NCBI RefSeq assembly: GCF_015354405.1 | Contig: NZ_JADKYP010000031.1 | Coordinates: 19,176 to 83,175 of the forward strand | Length of the DNA stretch: 64,000 bases | Reading direction: 5' to 3' | Source: Nocardia sp. BSTN01 | GTDB taxonomy: Bacteria > Actinomycetota > Actinomycetes > Mycobacteriales > Mycobacteriaceae | Shown: positions 43,378 to 53,590 of the stretch, piece by piece | How the letters are laid out: every line of letters begins with the position of its first letter | Numbering within the stretch: position 1 is the first letter of the stretch | Made by a program: the position numbers and the translations under genes | Notes under the pieces: model-generated | Seen by the model: the letters and a program-made list of their open reading frames with translations, nothing else | Databases searched by the model: none | Told to the model about the DNA's origin: nothing

Positions 43378-45047
43378 CGTCGCACCGCCTTCGCGGTCTG
43401 CCGGGCCGCCCATACCGCGAGCTGTTCGCGCCCGATCTTGGCGTTGTGCCGGATGTCGACCGGGAAGTTCGGATGGAACAGGAACTCCGAGATCTTCGTG
43501 GTGAGCTCGAATTCCGCGCCACGCGCACGCAGCGCGGCGGTCACGTCGTCACGATCGGCGCCCGCGCCCAGTTCCACACACAGCACGGGGCGCTGGGCTC
43601 CGGCCGGGCCCACCCCGACCAGCGCCGTGCGCGCCACACCGGCGACGGCGTTGAAGATCTGTTCGACCTGGACCGTGAACATCGGCCCGTCGGCGGTGCG
43701 TACCCGCTGAGATTTGCGCCCGCAGAACCAGATTCGTCCCTGATCGTCGATCCGTGCCAGGTCGCCGGTGCGATGCCAGACGGTCTCGCCGTCGATGATC
43801 TTGCCCGTCGCGTTCGCCGCGGCGGGCCAGTAATAGCGGGTGCTCACATTCGGCCCCGCCACCACCAGTTCGCCGATGCCGCCGGTGGTCGCCACGTCGT
43901 TCTCCCGGGCCTGGGCGTCCGCCCAGGTAGGCAGCGGGTCGTCGGTGATCGCCACGACGCGCGCCCGCACCCGGTCGGCGGGGCGGCCGATGCAGGTGCC
44001 CGCGCCGGCGCGGGCGCGTTCGGACAGGCCGTCCAGCAGTTCACGCGATTCGATCGTCGACATCGGCAGCGCCTCGGTGGACCCGTATCCGGCGTAGACC
44101 AGCACATCCTCGTCGAGCACCGCGCGCAGGCCGGCGATACACCAGTCCGGGACCGGTGCGCCCCCGGAGTAGATACTGCGCAGCGTCGGTAGCCGGGTGC
44201 CGGTCTGTTCCAGGTGGCGCAGCAGCGGGATGAGCGCCGCGGGAGAGGCGAACATGGTGCGTACCCCGAATCTGCCGATGGCGTCGGCCACGTGCGCCGG
44301 ATCGGTCGAACCCACCTTGCTGGGGATCAGCGGCGGCAGGACGCACTGGGAGCCGAGCAGCAGATCCAGGATGCCGACCAGCGGCAGCGTGATCAGCGAG
44401 GTCTGCGGCGGTACGTGGCCGCGCGCGGCGTGGACCTGCTCGACCATGGCCGACAGATTGCCGTGGGTCATCTCCACGGCCTTGGCGGGTCCGGTGCTCC
44501 CGGTGGTGAAGGCGATCATCAGCGGGTCGTCGTCGGGCGCCGGAGTGCGCTCCGGCGCCGTGCCGGACGGGCGGCGGCCCCAGCTGTCGAAGGTCGCTCC
44601 GCCCCAGAACCAGCGCCGCCCGACCGTGACCGCGACCCGCACCCCGCGGAAGTAGCGGCGGAACAGCACTCGCGCCGCATGCGCCTGCGGAATGCCGATG
44701 AACGCCTCGGCGTCGGCCGCCCGCAGGCACCGCAGCATCCGGCGCAGGCCCATGCCCGGATCGATGACCACCGGCACGGCACCGATCTTCAACAGGCCCA
44801 GCATGATCGCGTACAGCTCCGGCCCGGGCAGCACCAGCACGATGGTGCGGGTTCCGCTGCCCACGCCCGCGGCGGTGAGCCGCTCACCGACCGCGTCGGA
44901 CCAGCGATCCAGGTCGGCGTAACTCAGCCGCCGATAGTGCGGCGTGGGCGTGGGTCCGGCGTCGGCGAAATACACCGCGGTGCGGTCCGGTTCGGCGGCG
45001 GCGACCACGCGGAACCGGTCGACCGCGCGCCAGTAGGTACCGCTCAC
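43374..45047 (-). CDS. nltC: NltC/OleC-like beta-lactone synthetase
   Basis: 557 residues of the AMP-forming (ANL) superfamily. The phosphate-binding motif is IAFTTGSTGPAKAVEMTH near 190. YGSTEALP lies near 340 and the hinge motif VWHRTGDLARI near 445. OleC-type enzymes convert a beta-hydroxy acid to a beta-lactone with ATP rather than making an acyl-CoA. The neighbours NltA/B and NltD support that assignment over an ordinary ligase. The GTG start overlaps the nltB stop. Near the C-terminus DIRHNAKIGREQLAVWA holds a conserved lysine. Confidence 0.82.
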   Translation of the reverse strand: MSGTYWRAVDRFRVVAAAEPDRTAVYFADAGPTPTPHYRRLSYADLDRWSDAVGERLTAAGVGSGTRTIVLVLPGPELYAIMLGLLKIGAVPVVIDPGMGLRRMLRCLRAADAEAFIGIPQAHAARVLFRRYFRGVRVAVTVGRRWFWGGATFDSWGRRPSGTAPERTPAPDDDPLMIAFTTGSTGPAKAVEMTHGNLSAMVEQVHAARGHVPPQTSLITLPLVGILDLLLGSQCVLPPLIPSKVGSTDPAHVADAIGRFGVRTMFASPAALIPLLRHLEQTGTRLPTLRSIYSGGAPVPDWCIAGLRAVLDEDVLVYAGYGSTEALPMSTIESRELLDGLSERARAGAGTCIGRPADRVRARVVAITDDPLPTWADAQARENDVATTGGIGELVVAGPNVSTRYYWPAAANATGKIIDGETVWHRTGDLARIDDQGRIWFCGRKSQRVRTADGPMFTVQVEQIFNAVAGVARTALVGVGPAGAQRPVLCVELGAGADRDDVTAALRARGAEFELTTKISEFLFHPNFPVDIRHNAKIGREQLAVWAARQTAKAVRR

Positions 45048-45949
45048 GCCGCCGCACCGGCGGCGACCGGCAGGCGGTACACCGCGGCCGCCGCCGACGG
45101 TCCCGCGCCCGCCGCGACGAACAGCACGGTGTCGAAGCCGACGAGCGAATCTTCTTCCACCGCACGGTGATAGGCCAGCGGCAGCGAGGCGGTGTGCGGA
45201 TCGCCGGCGGACAGATCGGGGGTGCGGACCGCGCTCATACCGAGGGTGTCCGCCAGCAACCGCGGGAACTTCGGGGTGGGCGTGGACGCGATGAGAACCG
45301 TTGCGGCGGGATCGATGTCGTCGGCGTCCAGGGCGCGCCGACCGGCGTCGGCCGCGATCTCGAGCAGCCGATCCTCGAATCCGGGTTCGCGTTCCACCGT
45401 CATCAGTCGGCGTCCGGCCGTACCCATCGTGGTGACGTCGACATACGACTGCACCGCGGGGGAGCCCGAACCCGCGACGGTGTGCACGCGGCCGAAGCCG
45501 ACCGGCTCGTCGGTGTGCTCGAGCAGCAGCGCGGCACCGGCGGTGGCATAGGGGAATTCGTCGTCGGCGGCCGATCGGGCCAGCGACGGATGGGTGTCTC
45601 CGGAGACGATCAGGACATGGCCGGACCCGGCGGTCTCGAGAATCGACTGGGCGACCTGGACCGCGTTGAGCACACCGGTGGCGCCGTTCATCAGGTCGAA
45701 GGAGAACGAGCGCGGATCGCCGAACCGGTAGTCCAGTCCGATCCCCGCCTCCTTCTGGATCAGCGCCGACACCGCCGGTTCCACGGTGTTGGAGTCGCGG
45801 AAGATGCCCGCGTTGATGAGCACGCCGACCTGCTCCGGCGCCACACCGGCGCGTTCGAGGCTCCGGCGCGCGGCCCGGCCACTGTGTTCGACGATGCTGA
45901 ACGTGTCGCCCTCGCGACTGATTCCGGTGGATGTGATGGCAACGCCCAT
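45044..45949 (-). CDS. nltB: NltB-like OleA paralogue lacking the catalytic cysteine
   Basis: 301 residues of the thiolase/KAS III fold. At the active-site position the sequence is DLMNGATGVLNA, where the cysteine of the NACAG motif is missing, so it cannot do the acyl-transfer step itself. Glu57 (SNTVEPAV) lies where the partner subunits of two-subunit OleA systems, such as LstB of lipstatin, supply a catalytic base. It probably forms a heterodimer with the product of the next upstream gene. ATG 45949 lies ten bases after that gene's stop. The A/B lettering follows the nocardiolactone set and is not certain. Confidence 0.78.
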   Translation of the reverse strand: MGVAITSTGISREGDTFSIVEHSGRAARRSLERAGVAPEQVGVLINAGIFRDSNTVEPAVSALIQKEAGIGLDYRFGDPRSFSFDLMNGATGVLNAVQVAQSILETAGSGHVLIVSGDTHPSLARSAADDEFPYATAGAALLLEHTDEPVGFGRVHTVAGSGSPAVQSYVDVTTMGTAGRRLMTVEREPGFEDRLLEIAADAGRRALDADDIDPAATVLIASTPTPKFPRLLADTLGMSAVRTPDLSAGDPHTASLPLAYHRAVEEDSLVGFDTVLFVAAGAGPSAAAAVYRLPVAAGAAA

Positions 45950-45959
45950 GACCAGTACC

Positions 45960-47009
45960 TCAGACCTTCAGAGACGAAATCGTGGTGGACAGGAAGCCGC
46001 CGACCACACCGGAGGCGGCCGGAACCATCAGCAGTTTCGAGCCGGCCGGGATCTCTCCGCGGCTCAGATGGTCGTGCAGCACGATGAAATGCGAAGTGCT
46101 GGAAGTGTTCCCGTATTCGGTCAGCACATTGAGGTCGGGCGGCATCGGTGCGCCGAATTCCCGTTCGGCGATGGCGTTCATGTACGGGATCGCCGCCGCG
46201 CCGAACTGATGGTGGATGACGAAGTCGAAGTTCTCCTCGGCGAATGTGGTGCCGCGCTTGTCGTAGAACATGCGCTGGGTGTCGGTCCACAGCAGGAAAC
46301 GCGCTTCGTTGTGCATCTTGCGGTTGTCGGTGTAGAGCGCGACGCCCTGGCTTTTGTCACTGGGCATGCCCAGGCACAGGTGGGAGAACTCCGAGGCGGT
46401 GACCAGTTCGATGTAGTCGATGCGGTCGGCCTCGTCGACGGAGCGGTCGAGCACCACCGCGGCCGCGGAATCTCCCACGGTGAGCGACGCGAATTGCAGA
46501 TCGTATTTGTCGGAAATTTCGCGCACTGCGGTATCGGCGATGGGAGTAATGGCCTCGCCGCTCACCACGATGCCGTTGCGCACCATTCCGGAGCGAATCA
46601 TGCGATCGAGAATGTAGGTTCCGCTGAGCATTCCCGCGCAGGCGTTGGAAAGGTCGAAGGTTATCGCGTTCTCCGCACCGATCCGTCGGGCCAGAGCCGA
46701 GGCGAACGACGGCTCCATATATATCTTGTCGGCGTCCTTACTGCGGGTGATGGAGGTGGAGATGACCACCTCTATCTCTGATCCGGAGTACTGTGACCTG
46801 GATAAACACTCGTCCAGCGCCTTGCCGGCCAGGACGAACGAGTCCTCGTAGGATTCCGGGCGGGTATCGTGAACGCGGCGTTCGCGCACGCCTGTGATCT
46901 TTTCGAGATCGAAGGCGGGCGGTACGGCGAGGCGCGATATCAATTCCTCGGTGGTGACCCTTTTTTCGGGTAGATATGCGCCGATCGCTTCGAAACGAGA
47001 ATGCGGCAC
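45960..47009 (-). CDS. nltA: NltA-like OleA condensing enzyme (thiolase fold)
   Basis: 349 residues of the thiolase/KAS III fold with a full catalytic set: Cys124 (LSNACAGMLSG), His267 (FVIHHQFG; His266 is adjacent) and Asn301 (TEYGNTSS). It should join two long acyl chains head to head in a non-decarboxylative Claisen condensation, giving a 2-alkyl-3-oxo acid. First gene of an eight-gene unit with nltB, nltC, nltD and tailoring/export genes. GTG 47009 has AGGAGG upstream. No OleB-type alpha/beta hydrolase is present, which argues for lactone rather than olefin as product. Confidence 0.82.
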   Translation of the reverse strand: MPHSRFEAIGAYLPEKRVTTEELISRLAVPPAFDLEKITGVRERRVHDTRPESYEDSFVLAGKALDECLSRSQYSGSEIEVVISTSITRSKDADKIYMEPSFASALARRIGAENAITFDLSNACAGMLSGTYILDRMIRSGMVRNGIVVSGEAITPIADTAVREISDKYDLQFASLTVGDSAAAVVLDRSVDEADRIDYIELVTASEFSHLCLGMPSDKSQGVALYTDNRKMHNEARFLLWTDTQRMFYDKRGTTFAEENFDFVIHHQFGAAAIPYMNAIAEREFGAPMPPDLNVLTEYGNTSSTSHFIVLHDHLSRGEIPAGSKLLMVPAASGVVGGFLSTTISSLKV

Positions 47010-47275
47010 GCCGCCTCCTGAATTGGCATGACGAATGCTTGCGGAATTTGTTCGTGACGTGATGCTACCCGAGAGTAACTAGCGCATTCTTGATCCGCAT
47101 CTCGACGCTTCGGCGGAGTGGGTGCGCGGACGATGTATTTGTGACAGCAAGTCGCGGCAAGTAGTAACTATTCGGCTATCGATAGCTATCGCCTCTACGG
47201 CGGCACATTGCCGGGCGCGGGTGTGCACATCGAGCACTCCGCTAACTCGCAGAGTGTCGGATTATTGGTGAAACT
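47010..47275 (-). promoter_or_regulatory. Upstream region of the nlt-type cluster
   Basis: This non-coding stretch is richer in A and T than its surroundings. It contains the 12-base perfect palindrome GCTATCGATAGC (47175-47186) and two near copies of AGTAACTA (about 47073-47080 and 47163-47170). These are candidate operator sites for the cluster starting at 47009. No clear -35/-10 pair was fixed. Confidence 0.4.
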
Positions 47276-47560
47276 TCATATCGGCCGGGGCCATCGATTG
47301 TGAGAGACCTCACCGAGTGCGGGGCTGCCCGACCCGGGTCGGCCCAGCCGTGCCACGACCGCGCGCGGCAGCCGCGGCCACACGAGGTTCAGTGCGCGCC
47401 AAGGCCATTGCGGCACACAGGCGCGCACCGGCTCGGCCTCGATCGCGGCGACCATCGCGGCCACACCGCGCTCGAGCGGAACGACCAGCCGGGCATCGTC
47501 GGCGCGCGCGGACATCTCGGTGGCGATGAAACCCGGCTGCACGGTGGCATTCCACCCTAG
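47276..47560 (-). pseudogene. C-terminal remnant of a short-chain dehydrogenase gene
   Basis: A frame ending at TGA 47276-47278 begins ALGWNATVQPGFIATEMSAR, the segment that follows the catalytic YxxxK in SDRs. About 80 residues then resemble an SDR C-terminus. The Rossmann domain, NNAG and YxxxK regions are all absent; only 20 bases separate its left part from the galK stop. It is a truncated leftover rather than a working gene, although a start at an internal codon cannot be excluded. Confidence 0.5.
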
Positions 47561-47578
47561 TGCGGCCCGGCCACGTGA

Positions 47579-48681
<1,103 letters not shown>

Positions 48682-48685
<4 letters not shown>

Positions 48686-49779
48686 CCCACCTCCCGCAAC
48701 TCGGCGGCCACGGTCTCGGGGGTGGTGTCACTGATGAACACGTTCATCCCCGATTCCGAACCGGCCAGATACTTCAATTTGCGCGCCGTCCGCCGGATCG
48801 AGAACAGCTGCAGGTGCAGCCACCAATCATCGCCGGGCACACCGGATTTCGGTGCCTGGTTCCACGCCGCGACATAGGGCATGGGGGTGTCGAACCGGCG
48901 CGCGAAGCGATGCTGCACATCCAGGTAGAGATGTGCGAAACCGTCGCGCTGGGCATCGTCGAGATCGGGGATGTCGGCCACCCGGCGGTGCGGATAGAGC
49001 TGGACCTCGTAGGGCCAGCGGGCGAACGGCGGTACGAAGGCGGTCCACTCCTCGTTCGCCGCGACCACCCGGATACCGGCGGCTCGCTCGGCGCCCAGCA
49101 GATCGCCGAACAGATTGCTGCCGTGCGCTTTTCGATGGCGCGCCGCGTTGGCGACCATCGTCGCGGTGCGCGGGGTGGGGAAGGGGTAGGCGTAGATCTG
49201 GCCGTGCGGATGCGACAGCGTGACGCCGATCTCCTCACCGTGATTCTCGAAGCAGAACACCTGGGCGACGCCGTCGAGCGCTCCGAGTTCGGCACTGCGC
49301 TGGGCCCACGCGTCCACCACCAGCCGTGCCCGGCCCGGATCGAGCCCGGCGAACGAACTGTCGTGTTCGCTGGTGAAACACACCACCTCGCAACGGCCGA
49401 ACCCGTTGCGCAGCAACGTCTCCGGTGACCCTTCGACATGGTCGGGAAGTTCGGCGCGGCCGGTCGACAGCGACGGAAAGCGGTTCTCGAACACCACCAC
49501 CTGGTAGTCGGCCTCGGGGACCTCGGTGGGATGGCCGGGACGCGAGGGGCACAGCGGGCACAGATCCGCCGGTGGCAGGAAGGTCCGGCTCTGGCGGTGC
49601 GAGGCGATCACCACCCACTCGCCCAGCAGGGGATCGAAACGTGCCTGGGAATGCGTGCTGGTCCGGGGCAGGTCCCGGGTGTCGGTGGCGGTGCGCGGCA
49701 CCGGCTCGCTGTCGAAGTAGATGATTTCGCGTCCGTCGGCCAGCGACCGACGACTCATCACCGGACTCGGCCGCGCCAT
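48682..49779 (-). CDS. galT: Galactose-1-phosphate uridylyltransferase
   Basis: 365 residues of the HIT superfamily. The nucleophile motif is VTLSHPHGQIYAYPF near 200. Cysteines in LCPLCPSRPG near 75 and a histidine in WNQAPKSG... WWLHLQLF suit the metal sites of this enzyme. It swaps uridylyl between UDP-glucose and galactose-1-phosphate. GGAGGG lies before ATG 49779. Together with galK it forms a two-gene operon for galactose use or cell-wall galactan supply. Confidence 0.93.
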
Positions 49780-49898
49780 CGCATCCCTCCGCTCGATCCA
49801 CCGGATCTCAGCGGGACAGTAACACCGCGGCCGCGGCAGGTGGCGGGTGCCGGATCCGGCGCGGCGCATCCGATCGGACGAACCGCGCCGGATCGGCC

Positions 49899-50303
49899 TC
49901 AGTACTCGCTGCCGAACAACCCTCCCGGCCCGTAGGAACCGGTCGGCGGCGGCGCCGGCATCAATACCCAGCCGCCGCAGTTGGCCGAGGCGAAGGCGAC
50001 ATCGGACGATTTGATCAGCACCCGCACCGGAGTGGTGTGGGTGCGGTCGCTGGCGACGATGGCGGCGTTCGGGTCCGGCGGATCACCGGGTTCGGGAATC
50101 TTCCACAGGCGCTCCCAGGAACAGTCGTGCGCCGGGTTCGCCGGCCCCGCGGACTGATAGATACCGGGCGCGATATCGACCCCGACCCGGTACATCCCGT
50201 CCCCGGGAATGGTTGTCGCCGGATCGGCGGCCGCGGTGCCTGATCCGAGCATCGTCACCGCGGACGCGACGGTCCCGGCGATCACAAACGTGCGTCCACG
50301 CAC
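49899..50303 (-). CDS. Secreted hypothetical protein
   Basis: 134 residues. A typical signal peptide (FVIAGTVASAVTMLGSGTAA, cleavage likely after AAA) starts just after the GTG at 50303, which has GAGGAGGA upstream. The mature part contains GMYRVGVDIAPGIYQSAGP, HDCSWERLWKIP, and ends with a glycine/proline/tyrosine-rich tail; two cysteines may form a disulfide. The pattern of a short extracellular beta domain resembles a family of secreted actinobacterial proteins of unknown function. It stands alone. Confidence 0.7.
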   Translation of the reverse strand: MRGRTFVIAGTVASAVTMLGSGTAAADPATTIPGDGMYRVGVDIAPGIYQSAGPANPAHDCSWERLWKIPEPGDPPDPNAAIVASDRTHTTPVRVLIKSSDVAFASANCGGWVLMPAPPPTGSYGPGGLFGSEY

Positions 50304-51000
50304 GGCGGTCCTCCTCGATCTCGCAGACGGCCGTCGACTATCGGGCGGCCGGAGAAGATCCCCGCGTCTTCCGGGGCCTTGGTCTATCAGAATTCCGATA
50401 GGCGCGGACCGGATCGTGGAAATATCTGGAGATTCGACAAACGCCCCAGGAGCGGCGGGCGGAAGGTCCGGAAATGCCGTCGCTGAACGTCCCCGCGGGA
50501 TCCCCTCGCGCCCACGGGGACGGCACCCGCAGGCGGTTCGACCGCCGAGGTGCGAGATGGGAACGTACTGCAGCGTCGGCGGCGAGTGCAACACAGCGGT
50601 ATTTCAGGATTAAATTACTATGGCTAATCATTCGGATTCAGCATTCCGGCTTTTTCACTCACGGGCCTGGATATCGACGGATTACGCGGAATCGCACGGC
50701 GGCAGCGACATTCGGGCAATGATGCGCATTCGGTTCGGGTCCCGCCCCTGTGTGGTCAGCGACACAAACCTGCCGGTTGTTCCGCGACGTCGGTAGGTGG
50801 GGCGGCGGCGAGGTAGCTCTGAAATGTTTGTTTCTCGCCTGACTTGACGTCGGATTCGCCGTACGACCGGCGTGTCTGCGGAAATGACGTGCCGGCACTG
50901 CTCTGATTGGGGTAACGGTTCAGTAACTGAGCTTGCGCATGTGATGCTGCCGTTGCAACAGTGAACCACTGGGTTTGATGTTACTAGTGGGAAGGGAGGG
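50304..51000 (+). other. Long intergenic region before the amidase gene
   Basis: Seven hundred bases without a convincing gene; small frames here have shadow-like composition. An AT-rich patch (about 50605-50690, with ATTAAATTACTATGGC) contrasts with the surroundings. Near the amidase, TTCAGTAACTGAG (about 50921-50933) holds a short palindrome CAGT-A-ACTG. No known riboswitch motif was recognised, but a long leader for the amidase is possible. Confidence 0.35.
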
Positions 51001-51030
51001 GTGTGCCCATCCCGGGTGCGCCGTCCGAAC

Positions 51031-52461
51031 ATGAACCATCCAGGCATCATCAAGACCGGAGTCAGGCTCGCCGTCGCCGCGGTCACCACGGCCGGTGTGC
51101 TGGCGCCCGCCGCCGCTCTCGCCGCGCCGGCCGCGCCCGCAGAACCCGATATGTCGACCAAGTTGGCGGGTAAGACGGTATTTCTGGACCCGGGCCATCA
51201 GGGCACGAACCACTCCGAAGACCTCAATCGTCAAGTGAACGATGGGCGCGGCGGCACGAAGGAGTGCCAGACCACGGGTATGACCAGCCGTGGCGGCGTG
51301 CCCGAGCACACCATCAACTGGAATGTGGCGCAGCTGGTCCGGCAGTCGCTCGAGGCGCTCGGCGCGCATGTCGTGATGAGCCGTCAGGACGACACCGGCT
51401 GGGGCGGATGCGTCGACGAACGCGCGGCGGCCGCCAACAGCTCCGGCGCCGCGGTGGCCGTCAGCATCCACGCCGACGGCGCACCGGAACAGGATCACGG
51501 ATTCCACCTGATCGTGCCGCAGTTGCCGGTCCCGGACGCCAAAGCGAATCAGGCACAATCCGGTCCCGGCCAGGTCGCCACGAACGCCGTGCGCGACGCC
51601 TACAGACAGGCCGGGTTCACGCCCGCGAATTACGCCGGCGCGGTCGACGGTCTGCAGACCCGGTCCGATATCGCGGGTCCGGCGCTGACCGAGGTGCCCG
51701 ATGTCTTCATCGAAATGGGCAACGGCGCGAATGTCGACGACGCGAGAATGCTCGAGTCGCCCGACGGGCAGCTCAAACACGCCATCGCGATCACGACCGG
51801 GCTGGTGAGTTATCTGATCGGAGTGGCCCCCGGCGCTACGTCACCGGCCGCATCGCCGGCCGACAGCGCCGCGAGCGCGCCGCAGACCGGTGCCTCGGAG
51901 AGCACGTCGCCGAGCGCCACCCCGCAGAGTCCGGCACCGCAGACCGGCGCGCCGGAGAGTGCGTCCCCGCAGGGATCGACGACGCCGAGTCCGGATGCCC
52001 AGAACTCCGGTACACAGAATTCCGGCACACCGAACTCCGGCGCCCAGAATTCGGTTGCACCGCAGCAGAATTCGGCGACCGACGCGTTGCGTGGCACGCC
52101 CGGCTCCGGCACCACGCAGTCCGCGCCGGCGTCCACCTCGCCGTCCGCGCCGGCCACGACGCAACCGGGTTCGAATCCGGCGGGCGCTCCGGCCGGCACC
52201 TATCACACGGCGCCGGGGACCTATTCGTCGACCGATCCGAGCACGTCCGGGGCCTCGCCGCAGACCTCGACCGCACCCGGAACCAACGGCACCCAGAAGA
52301 CACCGCAATCCGGTTCCGCCGCGGGTAATCTCGCCACCACCGCGATGCGGTTGCTGCTGCCGCTGGCGAAATCGCTCGGTCTGGGCGACGGTGCGCTCGA
52401 TTCCGAACTGGTGAATCTCGCCTACACCCTGGTCTCCACCCTCCTGGGGCCGAGCAAGTAG
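51031..52461 (+). CDS. Secreted N-acetylmuramoyl-L-alanine amidase
   Basis: About 476 residues. Signal peptide LAVAAVTTAGVLAPAAALAA is followed by an Amidase_3 domain (about 45-255). Zinc ligands are His in FLDPGHQG, Glu in GGVPEHTINW and His in VSIHADGA; the catalytic Glu is in DVFIEMGN. It should cut the peptide from muramic acid in peptidoglycan, like Rv3717. A long Ser/Thr/Pro/Gln-rich linker with repeats of NSGT/NSGA (about 315-345) ends in a hydrophobic helix region LLLPLAKSLGLG. ATG 51031 starts a normal signal peptide; a GTG at 51001 is the alternative but sits directly on its ribosome site. Confidence 0.85.
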   Translation: MNHPGIIKTGVRLAVAAVTTAGVLAPAAALAAPAAPAEPDMSTKLAGKTVFLDPGHQGTNHSEDLNRQVNDGRGGTKECQTTGMTSRGGVPEHTINWNVAQLVRQSLEALGAHVVMSRQDDTGWGGCVDERAAAANSSGAAVAVSIHADGAPEQDHGFHLIVPQLPVPDAKANQAQSGPGQVATNAVRDAYRQAGFTPANYAGAVDGLQTRSDIAGPALTEVPDVFIEMGNGANVDDARMLESPDGQLKHAIAITTGLVSYLIGVAPGATSPAASPADSAASAPQTGASESTSPSATPQSPAPQTGAPESASPQGSTTPSPDAQNSGTQNSGTPNSGAQNSVAPQQNSATDALRGTPGSGTTQSAPASTSPSAPATTQPGSNPAGAPAGTYHTAPGTYSSTDPSTSGASPQTSTAPGTNGTQKTPQSGSAAGNLATTAMRLLLPLAKSLGLGDGALDSELVNLAYTLVSTLLGPSK

Positions 52462-52472
52462 TCGGTCCCGTT

Positions 52473-52506
52473 CGTGCCCGCCCCTCCGCACGAAGGGGCG
52501 GGCACG
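52473..52506 (+). terminator. Terminator after the amidase gene
   Basis: CGTGCCCGCCCCT pairs perfectly with AGGGGCGGGCACG around an eight-base loop, a 13-base-pair stem starting 11 bases after the stop codon. Confidence 0.8.
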
Positions 52507-52537
52507 ACCTCGTCCGGGCCTGGGTAAGCTCGGCCGA

Positions 52538-53587
52538 ATGGATCGGCGCATACCTGTTCTGGTGGTCGCGGGATTTCTGGGAGCCGGTAAGACCACGCTG
52601 CTGAACCATCTGCTGCGGCGACGCGAGGCCCGGATCGGGGTCGTGGTCAACGATTTCGGCGCGGTGAACATCGACGCGATGCTGGTGGCGGGCCAGGTGG
52701 ACGCCATGGTCTCGCTGGGCAACGGCTGTGTGTGCTGCGCGGTGGACGTGACCGAACTCGACGAGATGTTCGCCAGGCTCGCCGAGCCGCGCCACGGCAT
52801 CGACGTGATCGTGGTGGAGGCCAGCGGCCTCGCCGAACCTCGCAATCTGATCCGCATGGTCATCGGCAGTGACAATCCGCGCATTCGCTACGGCGGACTG
52901 ATCGAAGTCGTGGATGCCGAGCATTTCGACGACAGCCGCGCCCGCCATCCCGAACTGGCCAAACATCTCCGCCTGGCCGATCTGATCGTAGTGAACAAGT
53001 CGGACCGGGTACCGGCCGCGCGGCTGGAGGCATTGCGCGCCGAGATCGGGCGGATCACCGCCGGTGCGCCGGTCTATGCCACCGCGCACGGCCGCATCGA
53101 TCCGCCCCTGCTGTTCGATGTGCCCGAACGTGGCGAATCGACGGTCGCCCGCCAGTTGTCGTTCGACGAACTGCTCGACGATCACGACCACGACGCACCC
53201 GGCCACCACCATCTGCACGACGGCTACGACTCTGTATCCTTCACCACCGCAACCGATCTCGACCCGCGCCGCCTGGTGGGTTTCCTGGAGGATCCGCCGC
53301 CCGGGTTGTTCCGCGCCAAGGGCGCTACCGCCTTCGGCGTGGGCGGTGAGAGCCGAAAGTTCCTGCTGCACATGGTCGGCCGGCATGTGATCTTCGAGCC
53401 GGCGGCGTGGTCGCGGGGCGAAACCCGCGAAACCCGTATGGTGCTCATCGGATCCGGACTCGATACGGAATCCGCGACGGCTCGTCTGCACGCCACCGCT
53501 CATACCGGGCCCGAACCGCTGGACGAACAGGCGTTGCTGCCGGTGTGGCGGTATGTGCCGAGGGAGGACTCGGATCGGAGCGCCTGA
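52538..53587 (+). CDS. CobW/ZNG-family GTPase (COG0523)
   Basis: 349 residues. Walker A is GFLGAGKTTLLNH near 13. The metal-binding GCVCCAVD (CxCC) is near 65, and NKSD near 150. A histidine-rich loop (DDHDHDAPGHHHLHD) lies near 210-225, followed by the CobW C-terminal domain. These GTPases deliver metals, often zinc, to client proteins. No Zur box was seen upstream, so metal regulation is not shown. The gene is between a terminator and the convergent LLM gene, with three bases between the two stops. Confidence 0.88.
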   Translation: MDRRIPVLVVAGFLGAGKTTLLNHLLRRREARIGVVVNDFGAVNIDAMLVAGQVDAMVSLGNGCVCCAVDVTELDEMFARLAEPRHGIDVIVVEASGLAEPRNLIRMVIGSDNPRIRYGGLIEVVDAEHFDDSRARHPELAKHLRLADLIVVNKSDRVPAARLEALRAEIGRITAGAPVYATAHGRIDPPLLFDVPERGESTVARQLSFDELLDDHDHDAPGHHHLHDGYDSVSFTTATDLDPRRLVGFLEDPPPGLFRAKGATAFGVGGESRKFLLHMVGRHVIFEPAAWSRGETRETRMVLIGSGLDTESATARLHATAHTGPEPLDEQALLPVWRYVPREDSDRSA

Positions 53588-53590
53588 AAA

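Noticed and set aside
50474-50722. Possible 82-codon gene in the amidase upstream region
   Set aside because: Basic, low-complexity product without a ribosome site or domain; looks like a chance frame.
50780-51000. c-di-AMP (ydaO) riboswitch before the amidase
   Set aside because: The amidase is the kind of gene this riboswitch controls in actinobacteria, but its conserved sequence blocks were not found by eye.
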